Shown: positions 54,648-63,689, counted from the stretch's first letter. The stretch is 64,000 nt of DNA from Sandaracinus amylolyticus (GCF_021631985.1 NZ_CP070225.1:1302001-1366000), one strand, 5' to 3'. Notes: generated by a model not told the origin, from the letters alone. Program-made: numbers and translations.

Positions 54648-55496
54648 TCAACCCGAGACGAAGCGGCCGTCGCGCAGCGTGAAGCGCGTCGGGCCGGGCA
54701 GCGACGCGTGGGCCTCGGGGTGCTCGGGATCGCCGGGCAGCGCGAGGATCCACGTGCCGTCGCCGAGGTCGCGGAACACCGGGCGCACGAGCGGCGGCTT
54801 GCGCGCCCGGGCCGCCGCGAGCGCGCTCGTCGCGTCGCGATGCGTCGCGAGCTCTTCGAGCGTGCGCAGCGTGGGCGGGGGCAGATCGATGCGCGCGGCG
54901 AGATGCGCGTCGATCGCCGCGCGCGGCGTCAGCCACGTCGAGGTGATCGTCTCCGCGTCGTCGTGGCGCGCGTCGTGATCGGGCGGCGCGATCGCGAGGA
55001 AGAAGCGCGCATCGAAGCGACGCTGCTCGACGACGGGCGTGACCCAGCGCGCGAAGGGCACCATCGCGCTCGCGTCGAGCGCGAGATCGAGGTCCTCGCA
55101 GAGCGCGCCGAACGCGACACCCGACGCGATGCGCGCGCGTGCCTCGGGCAGATCGATCGCGCGCGGGCTCGTCGCGAGCAGCACGCCGGACTCCTCGAAC
55201 GTCTCGCGCATCGCGGCGACGAAGAGCGAGAGCGCGAGGTCGGGATCGATCTGCTCGTCGAGCGTGCGCGCGGCGCTCTCGCCATCGAGACCGCTCACGC
55301 GCGCGAGCAGCGCAGGCGCGCGATCCGCGTCGTCGAGCTTGCCGCCCGGGAAGACGTACGCGCCGCCCATGAACGCCGCGCCCTTGGTGCGACGCACGAG
55401 GAACACCTCGAGGCCGTCGGGGGCATCGCGCAGGAGGATCACGGTCGCAGCGGCGCGAGGAGGCGGGCCTTCGCGAAGCGGATCGATGTCGAGCAT
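54648..55496 (-). CDS. Nudix hydrolase (NUDT7/8/19-like long form)
   Basis: 282 residues. The Nudix box is split by a long insertion as in NUDT19-type coenzyme A diphosphatases: AYVFPGGKLDDADRAP, then about 45 residues later AAMRETFEESGVLL (RExxEExGV). The flanking FLVRRTKGAAFMGG and FARWVTPVVEQRRFDARFFLA also match that subfamily. It probably cleaves acyl-CoA or another nucleoside diphosphate derivative. ATG 55496 is chosen over an upstream in-frame start. Confidence 0.88.
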   Translation of the reverse strand: MLDIDPLREGPPPRAAATVILLRDAPDGLEVFLVRRTKGAAFMGGAYVFPGGKLDDADRAPALLARVSGLDGESAARTLDEQIDPDLALSLFVAAMRETFEESGVLLATSPRAIDLPEARARIASGVAFGALCEDLDLALDASAMVPFARWVTPVVEQRRFDARFFLAIAPPDHDARHDDAETITSTWLTPRAAIDAHLAARIDLPPPTLRTLEELATHRDATSALAAARARKPPLVRPVFRDLGDGTWILALPGDPEHPEAHASLPGPTRFTLRDGRFVSG

Positions 55497-55542
55497 CGCG
55501 CTATTTACGCGTGCGCGCGTCGTGCGGCGCAACGAAAACGCG

Positions 55543-55575
55543 CGAGGCCGGCACGCTCATCGGCGGCCGGCCTCG
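55543..55575 (-). terminator. Hairpin between XRE regulator and Nudix genes
   Basis: CGAGGCCGG (55543-55551) pairs with CCGGCCTCG (55567-55575), 15-base loop. It lies 26 bases after the regulator stop; the minus-strand side is followed by CGCGTTTTCG, so it can terminate the regulator gene. Confidence 0.7.
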
Positions 55576-55601
55576 ATGGGCTCGATCGATGCGCGCGCCG
55601 A

Positions 55602-56486
55602 TCAGTCGCCGGTGAGCACGCGCGTCGTGGGCACGCCGATCGCGGCCGCGAGACGCGCGAGCGTCTCGAGCGAGGGCGTGTGCCGTCCCGCTTCGACGCG
55701 CGCGATGTTCGGACGGTGGATCCCGGTGCGGCGCGCGAGCTCCGCCTGCGTGAGCCCCGCCGCGAGGCGTAGCGCACGGATGCGCGCGCCGAGGCGCTGC
55801 CCGTCGATCTCGCCGAGCCCGCCGCCGTTCACCGCGACCGCGACCACCGCACCGTTGCTCGAGCCCGTCGCGTGCGCTCCGTTCGTCGCCGCGCCGGTCA
55901 CGCGCACGACGATGTCGTCCGCCGCGAGCTCGAACTGCGCACCGCTCACGAGCTCGAGCGCAGCGCGATGCGCGTCGTCGGTCAGCGTGATCGACGCGAC
56001 GTCGCTGCGATCGTCCGACGGATGCGCGGGGCGCGGCACGAGCATCGCCGAGCCATCGGCGAGGATCGCGAGCAGCTCACCACCGCGCGGCGAGACCGTG
56101 AGGTACTCGAAGCGGCGCGAGCGACGCGCGCCCGCACGACGCGCGAGCACCGCGGACACACGCGGCACGTCGTCGGCGCTGCGCGCCACGAGCCCCACGC
56201 AGAGATCGTCGACGAGATCGTCCACCGACGACATCGCGTCGTTCGGGGGCAGCATCACCGCCGGCATCGCGCCCACGGCGCGCGCGAGGCCGAGGTGCGC
56301 GAGCAGCTCGTCCTCGTCGTACACGCCCGCCGCGGCATCCACGACGATCGCGGAGTCGCGCTCGAGGCGCTCTGGGAGCTGCTCCGGTCGTGCCGTCGAG
56401 ACGCCGAGGCCGAGGCTTTCCAGCACCGGCTTCCATGCGGTCTCGAACGAGGAACGATCGGTGAACAGCGTGACGCTCGCCGACAT
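55602..56486 (-). CDS. XRE-family regulator with receiver-like N-terminal domain
   Basis: 294 residues. The C-terminal HTH (about 235-294; LGARIRALRLAAGLTQAELARRTGIHRPNIARVEAGRHTPSLETLARLAAAIGVP) is a textbook Cro/XRE domain. The N-terminal about 150 residues resemble a receiver-type alpha/beta fold (SASVTLFTDRSSFETAWKPVLESLG, AIVVDAAAGVYDEDELLAHLG, GAMPAVMLPPNDAM), but the phospho-Asp set is incomplete, so it may sense something else. A middle beta-rich region (about 155-225) follows. ATG 56486 is preceded by GGAGGAG. Confidence 0.82.
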   Translation of the reverse strand: MSASVTLFTDRSSFETAWKPVLESLGLGVSTARPEQLPERLERDSAIVVDAAAGVYDEDELLAHLGLARAVGAMPAVMLPPNDAMSSVDDLVDDLCVGLVARSADDVPRVSAVLARRAGARRSRRFEYLTVSPRGGELLAILADGSAMLVPRPAHPSDDRSDVASITLTDDAHRAALELVSGAQFELAADDIVVRVTGAATNGAHATGSSNGAVVAVAVNGGGLGEIDGQRLGARIRALRLAAGLTQAELARRTGIHRPNIARVEAGRHTPSLETLARLAAAIGVPTTRVLTGD

Positions 56487-56748
56487 CGGTGCTTCCACTC
56501 CTCCAGGACCCGAGGTTCGCTCGGGCCGTCCTTCATCCGCGCGCGCACACGGGTCGATCCCCCGTGGCGCGCACGCGCGTGCCGACGACACGTGTGCGTC
56601 GTGTGTCATGCCGATCCGACGGGGATCGCTGCGTCGTTCGCGGGCTGATCCGCGTGGTGCGATAGGCCGCCGGGTCCATGGCGCGGGTCACGATGGAGCC
56701 ACACGATGCGGCTCTCCGCAAGTCGCGCGATGCACCATCGTTCAGTCT

Positions 56749-58017
56749 TCACGCAGCAGCGCGCACACGCGTGAGATCACGCCGCGGAGCGCGCTCGATC
56801 GCATGCGAGAGCGCGAGCATCGCGCCGACGAGGAGCGCGAATCCGAGCGCCCACGCAGCGAATCCGAGCGTGCGCTGCAGCGGGATTCCGGCGAGGCCGT
56901 ACGCGAATTCGAGGTGCACCGCGTACACGACCAGCGAGTGTCGGCCGAGGAGCGCGAGCGCGCGCGTGGCCCCGAGCGCACGTGGCGCGAACGTCGCGAT
57001 CAGCGCCGCGCCCGCAGTGATCATCGACGCGTTGAACACGAGCCGCCCGAGGCTGCGCAGCGAGGGCGCGACCGCGAGCAGCGCGCGAGAGACGGGCCAC
57101 GGCTCCCACGCGAGCGCGGCGATCACGAGCGCAGCGAGGGCGACGAGCGCAGGACGCGACACGTTCGGCATCGCCCACGCGTGATCGAGACGCATCGCGG
57201 TCGCGCGCACGCGCAGCGCGACCGCAGCACCGAGCAGCGAGTACGCGAGCCACGGGAAGAGCGGGAACCCGTGCGGACGGACCGCGTCGCGCGCGATCCA
57301 GTCGGCGATCGCATCCGGCATCACGCGCTGCGGCACGCCGGCCACGCTCCACGCGAGCGATGCGACCGCGACCGCGCCCGCACCGAAGATCCATGCGCGC
57401 GTGCGCAGCGGCAGCGCGCGTACCGCATGCAGTGCGAGCGACGTGATCGCGAGCGCGGCGCCGATGCCGTGCAGCACGTCGATCCGCGGCAAGAGCGACG
57501 CGCCGTCGCGCGTGACGTGATCGAGCTGCGACGCGACGAAGCGCGCCGCGACGACACCCGCGAGCGCGAGCCCGATGCGCACCTGCGTGCTGCGCTTCCG
57601 ATCGTCGATCGCGAGCGCGAAGAGCCCGAGGGCGAGCGCCATCGCGACCGCGGTCGGCACGTTCCGCAGCTGCAGCACCGCCGCGCGATCGACGCACCAC
57701 GCGTAGAGCGAGAGCGCGTACCCGGCGAGCGCGATGCGCACCCCACGGCGCACGCCCGCCCACGTCTGCGCCGCGGTGGGCTGGAGCGGCGACGCGAGCG
57801 CGCTCGAGACGCCGGCGAGCAGCAGGAACGCCGGCGCGGCGAGACCCCCGATCAGCTCCGCGGCCACGAAGCCACCGCGCTCGCGCGCGCTCGCGGAGAG
57901 CCACGCGTCGGCGGTGTGCCACTCGATCATCGCGAGCACCGCGAGGCCGCGCACCGCGTCGACCACACCGATCCTCGGCGCTCTGGTCGGCGCATTCACA
58001 ACAGGCGCGGAACTCAT
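56749..58017 (-). CDS. Multi-TM acyltransferase-like protein (DUF1624/YeiB/HGSNAT type)
   Basis: 422 residues with about ten membrane helices. The N-terminus RIGVVDAVRGLAVLAMIEWHTADAWL matches the heparan-alpha-glucosaminide acetyltransferase/DUF1624 family, with the conserved D-x-x-RG and the active-site His in EWH. Further family-like segments: FPLFPWLAYSLLGAAVAL and LGRHSLVVYAVHLEF. It probably moves acetyl groups across the membrane onto a sugar or other acceptor. ATG 58017 is chosen; GTG 58041 is an alternative. It diverges from prs. Confidence 0.82.
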   Translation of the reverse strand: MSSAPVVNAPTRAPRIGVVDAVRGLAVLAMIEWHTADAWLSASARERGGFVAAELIGGLAAPAFLLLAGVSSALASPLQPTAAQTWAGVRRGVRIALAGYALSLYAWCVDRAAVLQLRNVPTAVAMALALGLFALAIDDRKRSTQVRIGLALAGVVAARFVASQLDHVTRDGASLLPRIDVLHGIGAALAITSLALHAVRALPLRTRAWIFGAGAVAVASLAWSVAGVPQRVMPDAIADWIARDAVRPHGFPLFPWLAYSLLGAAVALRVRATAMRLDHAWAMPNVSRPALVALAALVIAALAWEPWPVSRALLAVAPSLRSLGRLVFNASMITAGAALIATFAPRALGATRALALLGRHSLVVYAVHLEFAYGLAGIPLQRTLGFAAWALGFALLVGAMLALSHAIERAPRRDLTRVRAAA

Positions 58018-58063
58018 CGAATTCTCGTCGTTTCGTGACACGAGAGCAGGGCCGGGGCGATCG

Positions 58064-58092
58064 TTGACACTCGTTTTGCCCTCTGCTACCCC
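58064..58092 (+). promoter_or_regulatory. Putative prs promoter
   Basis: TTGACA (58064-58069), 17 bases, TACCCC (58087-58092) preceded by TGC. Perfect -35 hexamer and the same extended -10 pattern as the cdnL promoter. The leader to prs is about 125 bases. Confidence 0.7.
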
Positions 58093-58223
58093 ACGCCACC
58101 CTTCGGGGCCCCCGACCGCACGGCAATCGCATTGCGGCCTGGTTCTCGCGGCCGTTCTCGCGTGCTCTCCCTGGTCGTTGCGGGGTGCGCGAGCGCGGCG
58201 GAACGTGACAGTGGAGGCGGGTG

Positions 58224-59165
58224 GTGTTCAAGTCGATCTGCATCTTCTCCGGTCATGCGAACCCCAGGCTGGCCGAGTCGATCGCCGACTACCTCCAGAT
58301 CCCCGTGGGTCGGGTGAAGATCTCGAACTTCTCCGACGGTGAGGTGTTCTCCGAGATCCAGGAGAACGTGCGCGGCGTCGACGTCTACGTCGTCCAGCCG
58401 ACCTGCGCGCCGGTGAACGACAACCTCATGGAGCTGCTCGTCACGGTCGACGCGCTCAAGCGCGCCTCGGCGGGCTCCATCACCGCGGTCATTCCTTACT
58501 ACGGCTACGGGCGCCAGGACCGGAAGGTCGCGCCGCGCACGCCGATCACCGCGAAGCTCGTCGCGGACCTGCTCACGAGCGCGGGCGTCTCGCGCGTGGT
58601 CTCGATGGACCTCCACGCCGGCCAGATCCAGGGCTTCTTCAACGTGCCCTTCGATCACCTCTACTCGATGCCGGTGTTCCTCGACTACCTGCGCCCGCGC
58701 CTCAACGAGGGCACGGTGTTCGTCTCGCCCGACGCGGGCGGTGTCGAGCGCGCGCGCGCCTATGCGAAGCGCCTCAAGGGCGACCTCGCGATCATCGACA
58801 AGCGTCGCGCGAAGGCGAACGTCAGCGAGGTGATGAACATCGTCGGCGACGTCGACGGGCACGACTGCGTGATCGTCGACGACATGATCGACACCGCGGG
58901 CACGCTGACGAACGCCGCGGCTGCGCTCAAGGAGCGCGGCGCCAAGCGCATCTTCGCGACCGCGACGCACCCCGTGCTCTCGGGCCCCGCGGTGAAGCGC
59001 ATCGCGGAGTCGGTGATCGAAGAGGTCGTCGTGACCGACACGATCCCGCTGCGCGAAGAGGCGAAGTCCTCGGGCAAGTTCACCCAGCTCTCGGTCGCGC
59101 GCCTGCTCGGCGAGGCGATCAAGCGCATCCACAACAGCGACTCCGTGAGCTCTCTGTTCGTTTGA
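58224..59165 (+). CDS. prs: Ribose-phosphate pyrophosphokinase
   Basis: 313 residues. Makes PRPP from ribose-5-phosphate and ATP for nucleotide, His and Trp synthesis. Motifs: [17 protein letters not shown], the PP loop region [23 protein letters not shown], the flexible RRAKAN, and the PRPP loop [15 protein letters not shown] 58224 lies six bases after GGAGG; GTG 58221 is closer. It heads the run prs-rplY-pth. Confidence 0.96.
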   Translation: MFKSICIFSGHANPRLAESIADYLQIPVGRVKISNFSDGEVFSEIQENVRGVDVYVVQPTCAPVNDNLMELLVTVDALKRASAGSITAVIPYYGYGRQDRKVAPRTPITAKLVADLLTSAGVSRVVSMDLHAGQIQGFFNVPFDHLYSMPVFLDYLRPRLNEGTVFVSPDAGGVERARAYAKRLKGDLAIIDKRRAKANVSEVMNIVGDVDGHDCVIVDDMIDTAGTLTNAAAALKERGAKRIFATATHPVLSGPAVKRIAESVIEEVVVTDTIPLREEAKSSGKFTQLSVARLLGEAIKRIHNSDSVSSLFV

Positions 59166-59251
59166 GCTCCAACGATTCGCTTCGTGGCGCGACGGCGCGA
59201 GGCGTGATCGAGAACTGACACGCACCGCCGCATCGGATCGAGGAAAGAGAC

Positions 59252-59914
59252 ATGGATTCCCAGACGCTGAAGGCTGAGGTCCGCAATACGAGCGGAAAGG
59301 GGCCGGCGCGTCAGCTCCGTATGAAGGGGCTGATCCCGGCGGTGTTCTACGGACCGGGCAAGACCCCCACGAACCTCGCGGTGTCGCCCGAGTCGCTCGC
59401 CAAGGTGCTGAGCGGCGCGTACGGCCGGAACCAGCTCGTCGAGCTGGACATCGCTGGCAAGAAGGAGCTGACGCTCGTCCGGGACCTCGAGGTCGAGCCG
59501 GTCACGCGCGAGCTGCTGCACGCCGACTTCTACGCCGTCTCGAAGGACCGTGAGGTCCGCGCGCGCGTTCCCTTCACCACGACCGGCCGCGCGGTCGGCG
59601 TGCAGAAGGGCGGCAAGCTCCGCGTCGTCTACCGCGACCTGCCGGTCGTGGGCGCGCCCGACAAGATCCCGGCGAGCATCGAGATCGACGTGTCGGCGCT
59701 CGACACCGCGCAGTCGTACCGCGTGAAGGAAGTCGCGATGCCCGCGGGCGTCCGCATCGACTTCCCGGCCGAGCGCGTCGTCGCGTCGATCGAGAGCAAG
59801 GAGAAGGAGCTTCCGGAGGAGGGCGCCGAGGGTGGCGCGCCCGCCGCGGCGGCTGCGGCTCCTGCAGCGGCGGCCAAGGCTGCGCCCGCGAAGGACGACA
59901 AGAAGAAGAAGTGA
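59252..59914 (+). CDS. rplY: 50S ribosomal protein L25/general stress protein Ctc
   Basis: 220 residues, the long (CTC/TL5) form. N-terminal 5S rRNA-binding domain (about 1-95: VRNTSGKGPARQLRMKGLIPAVFYGPGKTPTNLAV, LVRDLEVEPVTRELLHADFYAVS), C-terminal CTC domain (about 95-185), and a low-complexity Ala/Lys tail (AAAAAPAAAAKAAPAKDDKKKK). Binds 5S rRNA in the large subunit. A GAGGAAAGAGAC site precedes ATG 59252. The gene order prs-rplY-pth is widely conserved. Confidence 0.95.
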   Translation: MDSQTLKAEVRNTSGKGPARQLRMKGLIPAVFYGPGKTPTNLAVSPESLAKVLSGAYGRNQLVELDIAGKKELTLVRDLEVEPVTRELLHADFYAVSKDREVRARVPFTTTGRAVGVQKGGKLRVVYRDLPVVGAPDKIPASIEIDVSALDTAQSYRVKEVAMPAGVRIDFPAERVVASIESKEKELPEEGAEGGAPAAAAAAPAAAAKAAPAKDDKKKK

Positions 59915-59958
59915 TCGGGCGCGCCGCCTGATCCTTCACCTCCTCGAAGGCTCCGCCG

Positions 59959-60543
59959 ATGTGGCTGATCGTCGGGCTCGGGAATCCCGGGCCGAAGTAC
60001 CGGAACACCCGGCACAACGTCGGCTTCATGGTCGTCGATCGGCTCGCCGATCGCGCGTCGGCGGGGCCCTTCAAGGAGAAGTTCAAGGGCGAGTGGTGCA
60101 AGGCGACGGTCGCGGGACGCGACGTCGTGCTGCTCAAGCCCCTGACGTTCATGAACCTGTCCGGAGAGTCGCTGCAGCAAGCGATGGCGTTCTTCAAGAC
60201 GCCGCTCTCCGAGGTGCTCGTGATCCACGACGAGCTCGACCTCGCGTACCGCGACGTGCGCGTGAAGGTCGGCGGTGGCGCCGCGGGGCACAACGGCCTC
60301 AAGTCGATCGTGCAGCACTGCGGCGGGCCCGACTTCGCGCGGGTGCGCATCGGGATCGGCAGGCCCCCCAAGGGATCCACCGAATCGTGGGTGCTCGGCG
60401 AATTCGACACGATGGAGAGCGCCGAGCTTCCTGATGTGCTACAGGCAGCGACCCTCGCGGCCGAAGCGGTCGTGAAGGACGGGGCCCAAGCGGCCCAGAA
60501 CAAGTTCAACGCGCGCCCGAAGGCGCCTTCCGAGAAGGCCTGA
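59959..60543 (+). CDS. pth: Peptidyl-tRNA hydrolase
   Basis: 194 residues. Releases tRNA from peptidyl-tRNA that falls off ribosomes. Signature VGLGNPGPKYRNTRHNVGFMVVD with catalytic His20-equivalent in RHNVG, LLKPLTFMNLSGES, VIHDELDL and GGGAAGHNGLKSI are all present. It lies 44 bases after rplY. Confidence 0.96.
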   Translation: MWLIVGLGNPGPKYRNTRHNVGFMVVDRLADRASAGPFKEKFKGEWCKATVAGRDVVLLKPLTFMNLSGESLQQAMAFFKTPLSEVLVIHDELDLAYRDVRVKVGGGAAGHNGLKSIVQHCGGPDFARVRIGIGRPPKGSTESWVLGEFDTMESAELPDVLQAATLAAEAVVKDGAQAAQNKFNARPKAPSEKA

Positions 60544-60559
60544 CGGGAACGCGGTGAAG

Positions 60560-60590
60560 AGACGGCGAGCGCATGGTGCGCCCGCCGTCT
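60560..60590 (+). terminator. Hairpin between pth and rpsF
   Basis: AGACGGCG-A-GCGCA, loop TGG, TGCGC-C-CGCCGTCT: a 13-base stem with one mismatch, followed by TCCTCGCTCC. It is a terminator or processing site; the remaining leader (60591-60657) could carry the S6:S18 autoregulatory structure, which I could not establish. Confidence 0.65.
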
Positions 60591-60657
60591 TCCTCGCTCC
60601 GGGCGGAAGCACGAAGCCGACGACCCGGGGCCTCAGCCCGAGAGGAACCCACACCGA

Positions 60658-61200
60658 ATGCAGCAGTCCGCAGCAGCGACGAGCAAGCGTCTCGCCCGCG
60701 AGTACGAGCTCGTCTACATCCTCACGCCGAACGTCGATCCCGACGACGCCGACAAGGTCGCGACCCGTATCCAGGAGGTCGTCGCGCGCCTCGGCGGCAA
60801 GATCACGAAGGTCGACTCGTGGGGCCGCCGTCGCCTCGCGTACCCGATCAAGAAGAGCTCGCGCGGCGTCTTCGTGTACGTCCGCTACATCGGCTTCAAC
60901 GACCTCGTCGCGGAGCTCGAGCGCAATCTGCGCAACGCCGACGCGGTCATCCGCTTCCAGACCGTTCGCCGCGAGGGCGTGTTCGACCTCGCCGAGGTGA
61001 CCGTCGATCCGGAAGAGGCGAAGTTCTCGCGCATCGAGGCGGCGCCGCTCGAGGAAGAGCCGGAGCCGAGCTTCGAGGAGCGCCTCGGCCTCACGCAGAA
61101 GCCGCGTGAGCGCGAAGAGGAAGACTTCCTCGACATGAGCGACGAGGACGACGTGGTGCCGGGCGCTGCGGCCGCCCCGGACAGCACGGACGAGAAGTGA
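60658..61200 (+). CDS. rpsF: 30S ribosomal protein S6, acidic C-terminal extension
   Basis: 180 residues against about 100-135 usual. S6 fold: REYELVYILTPNVDPDDADKVATRIQEVVARLGGKITKVDSWGRRRLAYPIKKSSRGVFVYVRYIGFNDLVAELERNLRNADAVIRFQTVR. The last about 70 residues are highly acidic (EEAKFSRIEAAPLEEEPEPSFEERL, EREEEDFLDMSDEDDVVPG). S6 pairs with S18 in the 30S platform. First gene of rpsF-rpsR-rplI-dnaB. Confidence 0.95.
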   Translation: MQQSAAATSKRLAREYELVYILTPNVDPDDADKVATRIQEVVARLGGKITKVDSWGRRRLAYPIKKSSRGVFVYVRYIGFNDLVAELERNLRNADAVIRFQTVRREGVFDLAEVTVDPEEAKFSRIEAAPLEEEPEPSFEERLGLTQKPREREEEDFLDMSDEDDVVPGAAAAPDSTDEK

Positions 61201-61229
61201 TCCGCATCGGACGAAAGGAGCGCTGAGAC

Positions 61230-61562
61230 ATGAAGTTCTATGCACGTCCGATGATGGACGACGATCGTCGTGGTGGTCGTGACGACGGTGGCAGCCAGCC
61301 GCCGCCGGGGCGTGGTGGTTCGGACGATCCGCTCGGGCTGCGCCGTCGCGCGGGCCGCAAGCGCGCGCCCGCGTTCACCGCGGATCCCGACTTCTCGTTC
61401 GACTACAAGGACCCGCAGACGCTGAAGCACTTCATCACGGAGCGCGGCAAGATCGTGCCCCGTCGCATCAGCGGTCTCTCGGCCAAGCAGCAGCGCGACC
61501 TCACGCGCGCGATCAAGCTCGCGCGCAAGATCTCGCTGCTCCCGTACACCGGAGTGAAGTGA
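61230..61562 (+). CDS. rpsR: 30S ribosomal protein S18, N-terminal extension
   Basis: 110 residues. The conserved S18 core is the last about 60 residues: [53 protein letters not shown]. The first about 45 residues are an Asp/Arg/Gly-rich extension ([27 protein letters not shown]), unusually long. No ssb gene lies between rpsF and rpsR, unlike many bacteria. Confidence 0.95.
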   Translation: MKFYARPMMDDDRRGGRDDGGSQPPPGRGGSDDPLGLRRRAGRKRAPAFTADPDFSFDYKDPQTLKHFITERGKIVPRRISGLSAKQQRDLTRAIKLARKISLLPYTGVK

Positions 61563-61565
61563 GCC

Positions 61566-62021
61566 ATGGCCGCGCACATCCAGGTCGTCCTGAAGGACGA
61601 CGTCGAGAACCTGGGCAAGAGCGGTGAGCTGGTGCGCGTGCGCCCCGGCTACGCGCGCAACTACCTCCTTCCGCGTGGCCTCGCCGCGCTCGCCACGCGC
61701 GGCAACATCGCGCAGATCGAGCACGAGAAGGCCGTCGCGACGGCGCGTGCCGCGAAGCTGAGGGGCGACGCGGAGGCCGTCTCGAAGACGCTCTCGGGCA
61801 TCAAGGTCGAGATCGCGGTGCAGGCAGGCGAGGGCGACAAGCTCTTCGGCTCGGTCGGCACCAAGGACATCGCCGAGGCGCTCGAGAAGAAGGGCCAGAA
61901 GGTCGATCGCAAGAAGATCGTCCTCGCCGACAACATCAAGACCATCGGCGACCACGACGTGGCCATCAAGCTCGGCTACGACGTCACGGCCACCATCAAG
62001 GTGAGCGTCGTCAAGGCGTGA
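61566..62021 (+). CDS. rplI: 50S ribosomal protein L9
   Basis: 151 residues, standard length. N-terminal rRNA-binding domain IQVVLKDDVENLGKSGELVRVRPGYARNYLLPRGLA is near-perfect, then the long connecting helix and C-terminal domain (GEGDKLFGSVGTKDIAEAL). Only three bases separate it from rpsR. A terminator hairpin follows. Confidence 0.96.
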   Translation: MAAHIQVVLKDDVENLGKSGELVRVRPGYARNYLLPRGLAALATRGNIAQIEHEKAVATARAAKLRGDAEAVSKTLSGIKVEIAVQAGEGDKLFGSVGTKDIAEALEKKGQKVDRKKIVLADNIKTIGDHDVAIKLGYDVTATIKVSVVKA

Positions 62022-62054
62022 GCCGAACGCGCGCGTCAGTGCGCGTGAAATGAG

Positions 62055-62088
62055 GAAGCCGACGATCGCGGATGCGGTCGTCGGCTTC
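62055..62088 (+). terminator. Intrinsic terminator after rplI
   Basis: An 11-base perfect stem (GAAGCCGACGA and complement) with a 12-base loop, followed by GTCGCTTAGTGTTTG. It separates the ribosomal-protein unit from dnaB. Confidence 0.75.
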
Positions 62089-62144
62089 GTCGCTTAGTGT
62101 TTGCTGCTTCGCGGACTCACCGCCGCGAATCTCGGCGGTCCTGC

Positions 62145-63584
62145 ATGACGGCGATGTTCGACGAGGCGGGCAGCGGGGAGCGCAGCTTCTCGCGAGGTGA
62201 CTCGGGCGCAGCCGGAGGACGTGTTCCTCCACACTCGCTCGAGGCCGAGCGCGCCGTGCTCGGCGGCGTGCTGCTCGAGAACAGCGCGCTCAACACGGTC
62301 ACCCAGATCCTGAGCGGCGACGACTTCTACTCGCGCGCGAACGGGCTGGTGTTCGACGCGATGTGCGAGCTCTTCCGGCGCGGTCAGCCGGTCGACACGG
62401 TCACGCTGCGCGCGTGGTTGGTCGATCGCGGTCAGCACCAGAAGGCGGGCGGCGACGAGCACCTGCTCGGGCTCACGAACACGATCCCGACCGTCGCGAA
62501 CATCGAGCACTACTCGCAGATCGTTCGCGAGAAGGCGACGGTGCGCCGGCTCATCACCGCGTGCCACGAGATCGCGGCGCAGGGATACGGCGACTACGGC
62601 GAGCCCGCGGAGTACCTCGATCAGGCCGAGAAGCGCGTCTTCGAGGTCGGCAAACAGCACGGCTCGGCGCCCTACGAGCACATCAAGGACGTCGTGCTGC
62701 GCACCTTCGAGCAGGTGCAGGAAGCCGCGCGTCGCAAGGAAGCGATCACGGGTCTGCCCACCGGGCTCCACAAGCTCGACGAGATGACGGCGGGCCTCAA
62801 GGGCGGCGAGCTGATCATCATCGCGGGCCGCCCCGGCATGGGCAAGACCGCGTTCGCGCTGAACGTCGCGATCGCGGCGTGTCAGCAGCGCGGCGTGCCG
62901 ATCGCGGTGTTCTCGCTCGAGATGCGCAAAGAAGAGCTCGTCCGTCGTCTGCTGTGCAGCGAGGCGAAGGTCGACGGCGGTCGCATGCGCACCGGCATGC
63001 TGAGCCGCGAGGACTGGGCGCGCCTCGCGGGCACCGCGGGCCCGCTCACCGAGATGCCGTTCTTCATCGACGACACGCCCGCGATCACGCTGATGCAGCT
63101 GCGCGGCAAGGCGCGCCGACTGAAGTCCGAGAACCACGGCAAGCTCGGGATGATCGTCATCGACTACCTCCAGCTGATGCGCTCGGGCGTGAAGAACGAC
63201 TCGCGCGAGCAGGAGATCAGCGAGATCAGCCGATCGCTGAAGGGCCTGAGCAAAGAGCTCGACTGCCCGGTGATCGCGCTCTCGCAGCTCAACCGCGGCG
63301 TCGAGACGCGCCCCGGCAAGGACAAGCGCCCTCAGCTCGCCGACCTGCGCGAGTCGGGCGCCATCGAGCAGGACGCGGACGTGATCATGTTCGTGTACCG
63401 GCCCGAGGTGTACGCGAAGGACGAAGAGCGCGCGCAGCTGCGCGGCCTCGCGGAGATCATCGTCGGCAAGCAGCGCGCGGGCCCGACCGGCATCGTGCGC
63501 TGTCGCTTCTTCCACGAGTTCACCCGCTTCGAGAACCTCGCCGAGGGTGAGTTCGAGGACTACGACGGCGGCGGCGACGAATAG
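62145..63584 (+). CDS. dnaB: Replicative DNA helicase DnaB
   Basis: 479 residues from ATG 62145 (ATG 62154 also possible). Hexameric helicase that unwinds DNA at the fork. N-terminal primase-interacting domain (about 20-140: PPHSLEAERAVLGGVLLENSALNTV, LTNTIPTVANIEHYSQIVREKA), linker, then the RecA-like motor with Walker A GRPGMGKT (228-235), Walker B region MIVIDYLQLMR and the arginine-finger loop. Its position after rplI matches the conserved rpsF-rpsR-rplI-dnaB order. Confidence 0.97.
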   Translation: MTAMFDEAGSGERSFSRGDSGAAGGRVPPHSLEAERAVLGGVLLENSALNTVTQILSGDDFYSRANGLVFDAMCELFRRGQPVDTVTLRAWLVDRGQHQKAGGDEHLLGLTNTIPTVANIEHYSQIVREKATVRRLITACHEIAAQGYGDYGEPAEYLDQAEKRVFEVGKQHGSAPYEHIKDVVLRTFEQVQEAARRKEAITGLPTGLHKLDEMTAGLKGGELIIIAGRPGMGKTAFALNVAIAACQQRGVPIAVFSLEMRKEELVRRLLCSEAKVDGGRMRTGMLSREDWARLAGTAGPLTEMPFFIDDTPAITLMQLRGKARRLKSENHGKLGMIVIDYLQLMRSGVKNDSREQEISEISRSLKGLSKELDCPVIALSQLNRGVETRPGKDKRPQLADLRESGAIEQDADVIMFVYRPEVYAKDEERAQLRGLAEIIVGKQRAGPTGIVRCRFFHEFTRFENLAEGEFEDYDGGGDE

Positions 63585-63598
63585 CGCGCGAACACGAA

Positions 63599-63614
63599 TG
63601 TCGCGATCGCGACA
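63599..63614. promoter_or_regulatory. Perfect 16-base palindrome upstream of the FadL-like gene
   Basis: TGTCGCGATCGCGACA lies 15 bases after dnaB and about 75 before the ATG at 63690. GCGATCGC is very common in this genome, so the operator reading is tentative. Confidence 0.35.
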
Positions 63615-63623
63615 ATCACCCCC

Positions 63624-63653
63624 TTCAAAGCAACTGAATCGCGCGGTTATGCT
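63624..63653 (+). promoter_or_regulatory. Putative promoter of the FadL-like gene
   Basis: TTCAAA (63624-63629), 18 bases, TATGCT (63648-63653). It lies in the only AT-richer stretch of the gap, 36 bases before the ATG. Confidence 0.45.
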
Positions 63654-63689
63654 CGCGCGCCTCGGGGAAGCTCGGAAGGGGAGAGCGGG

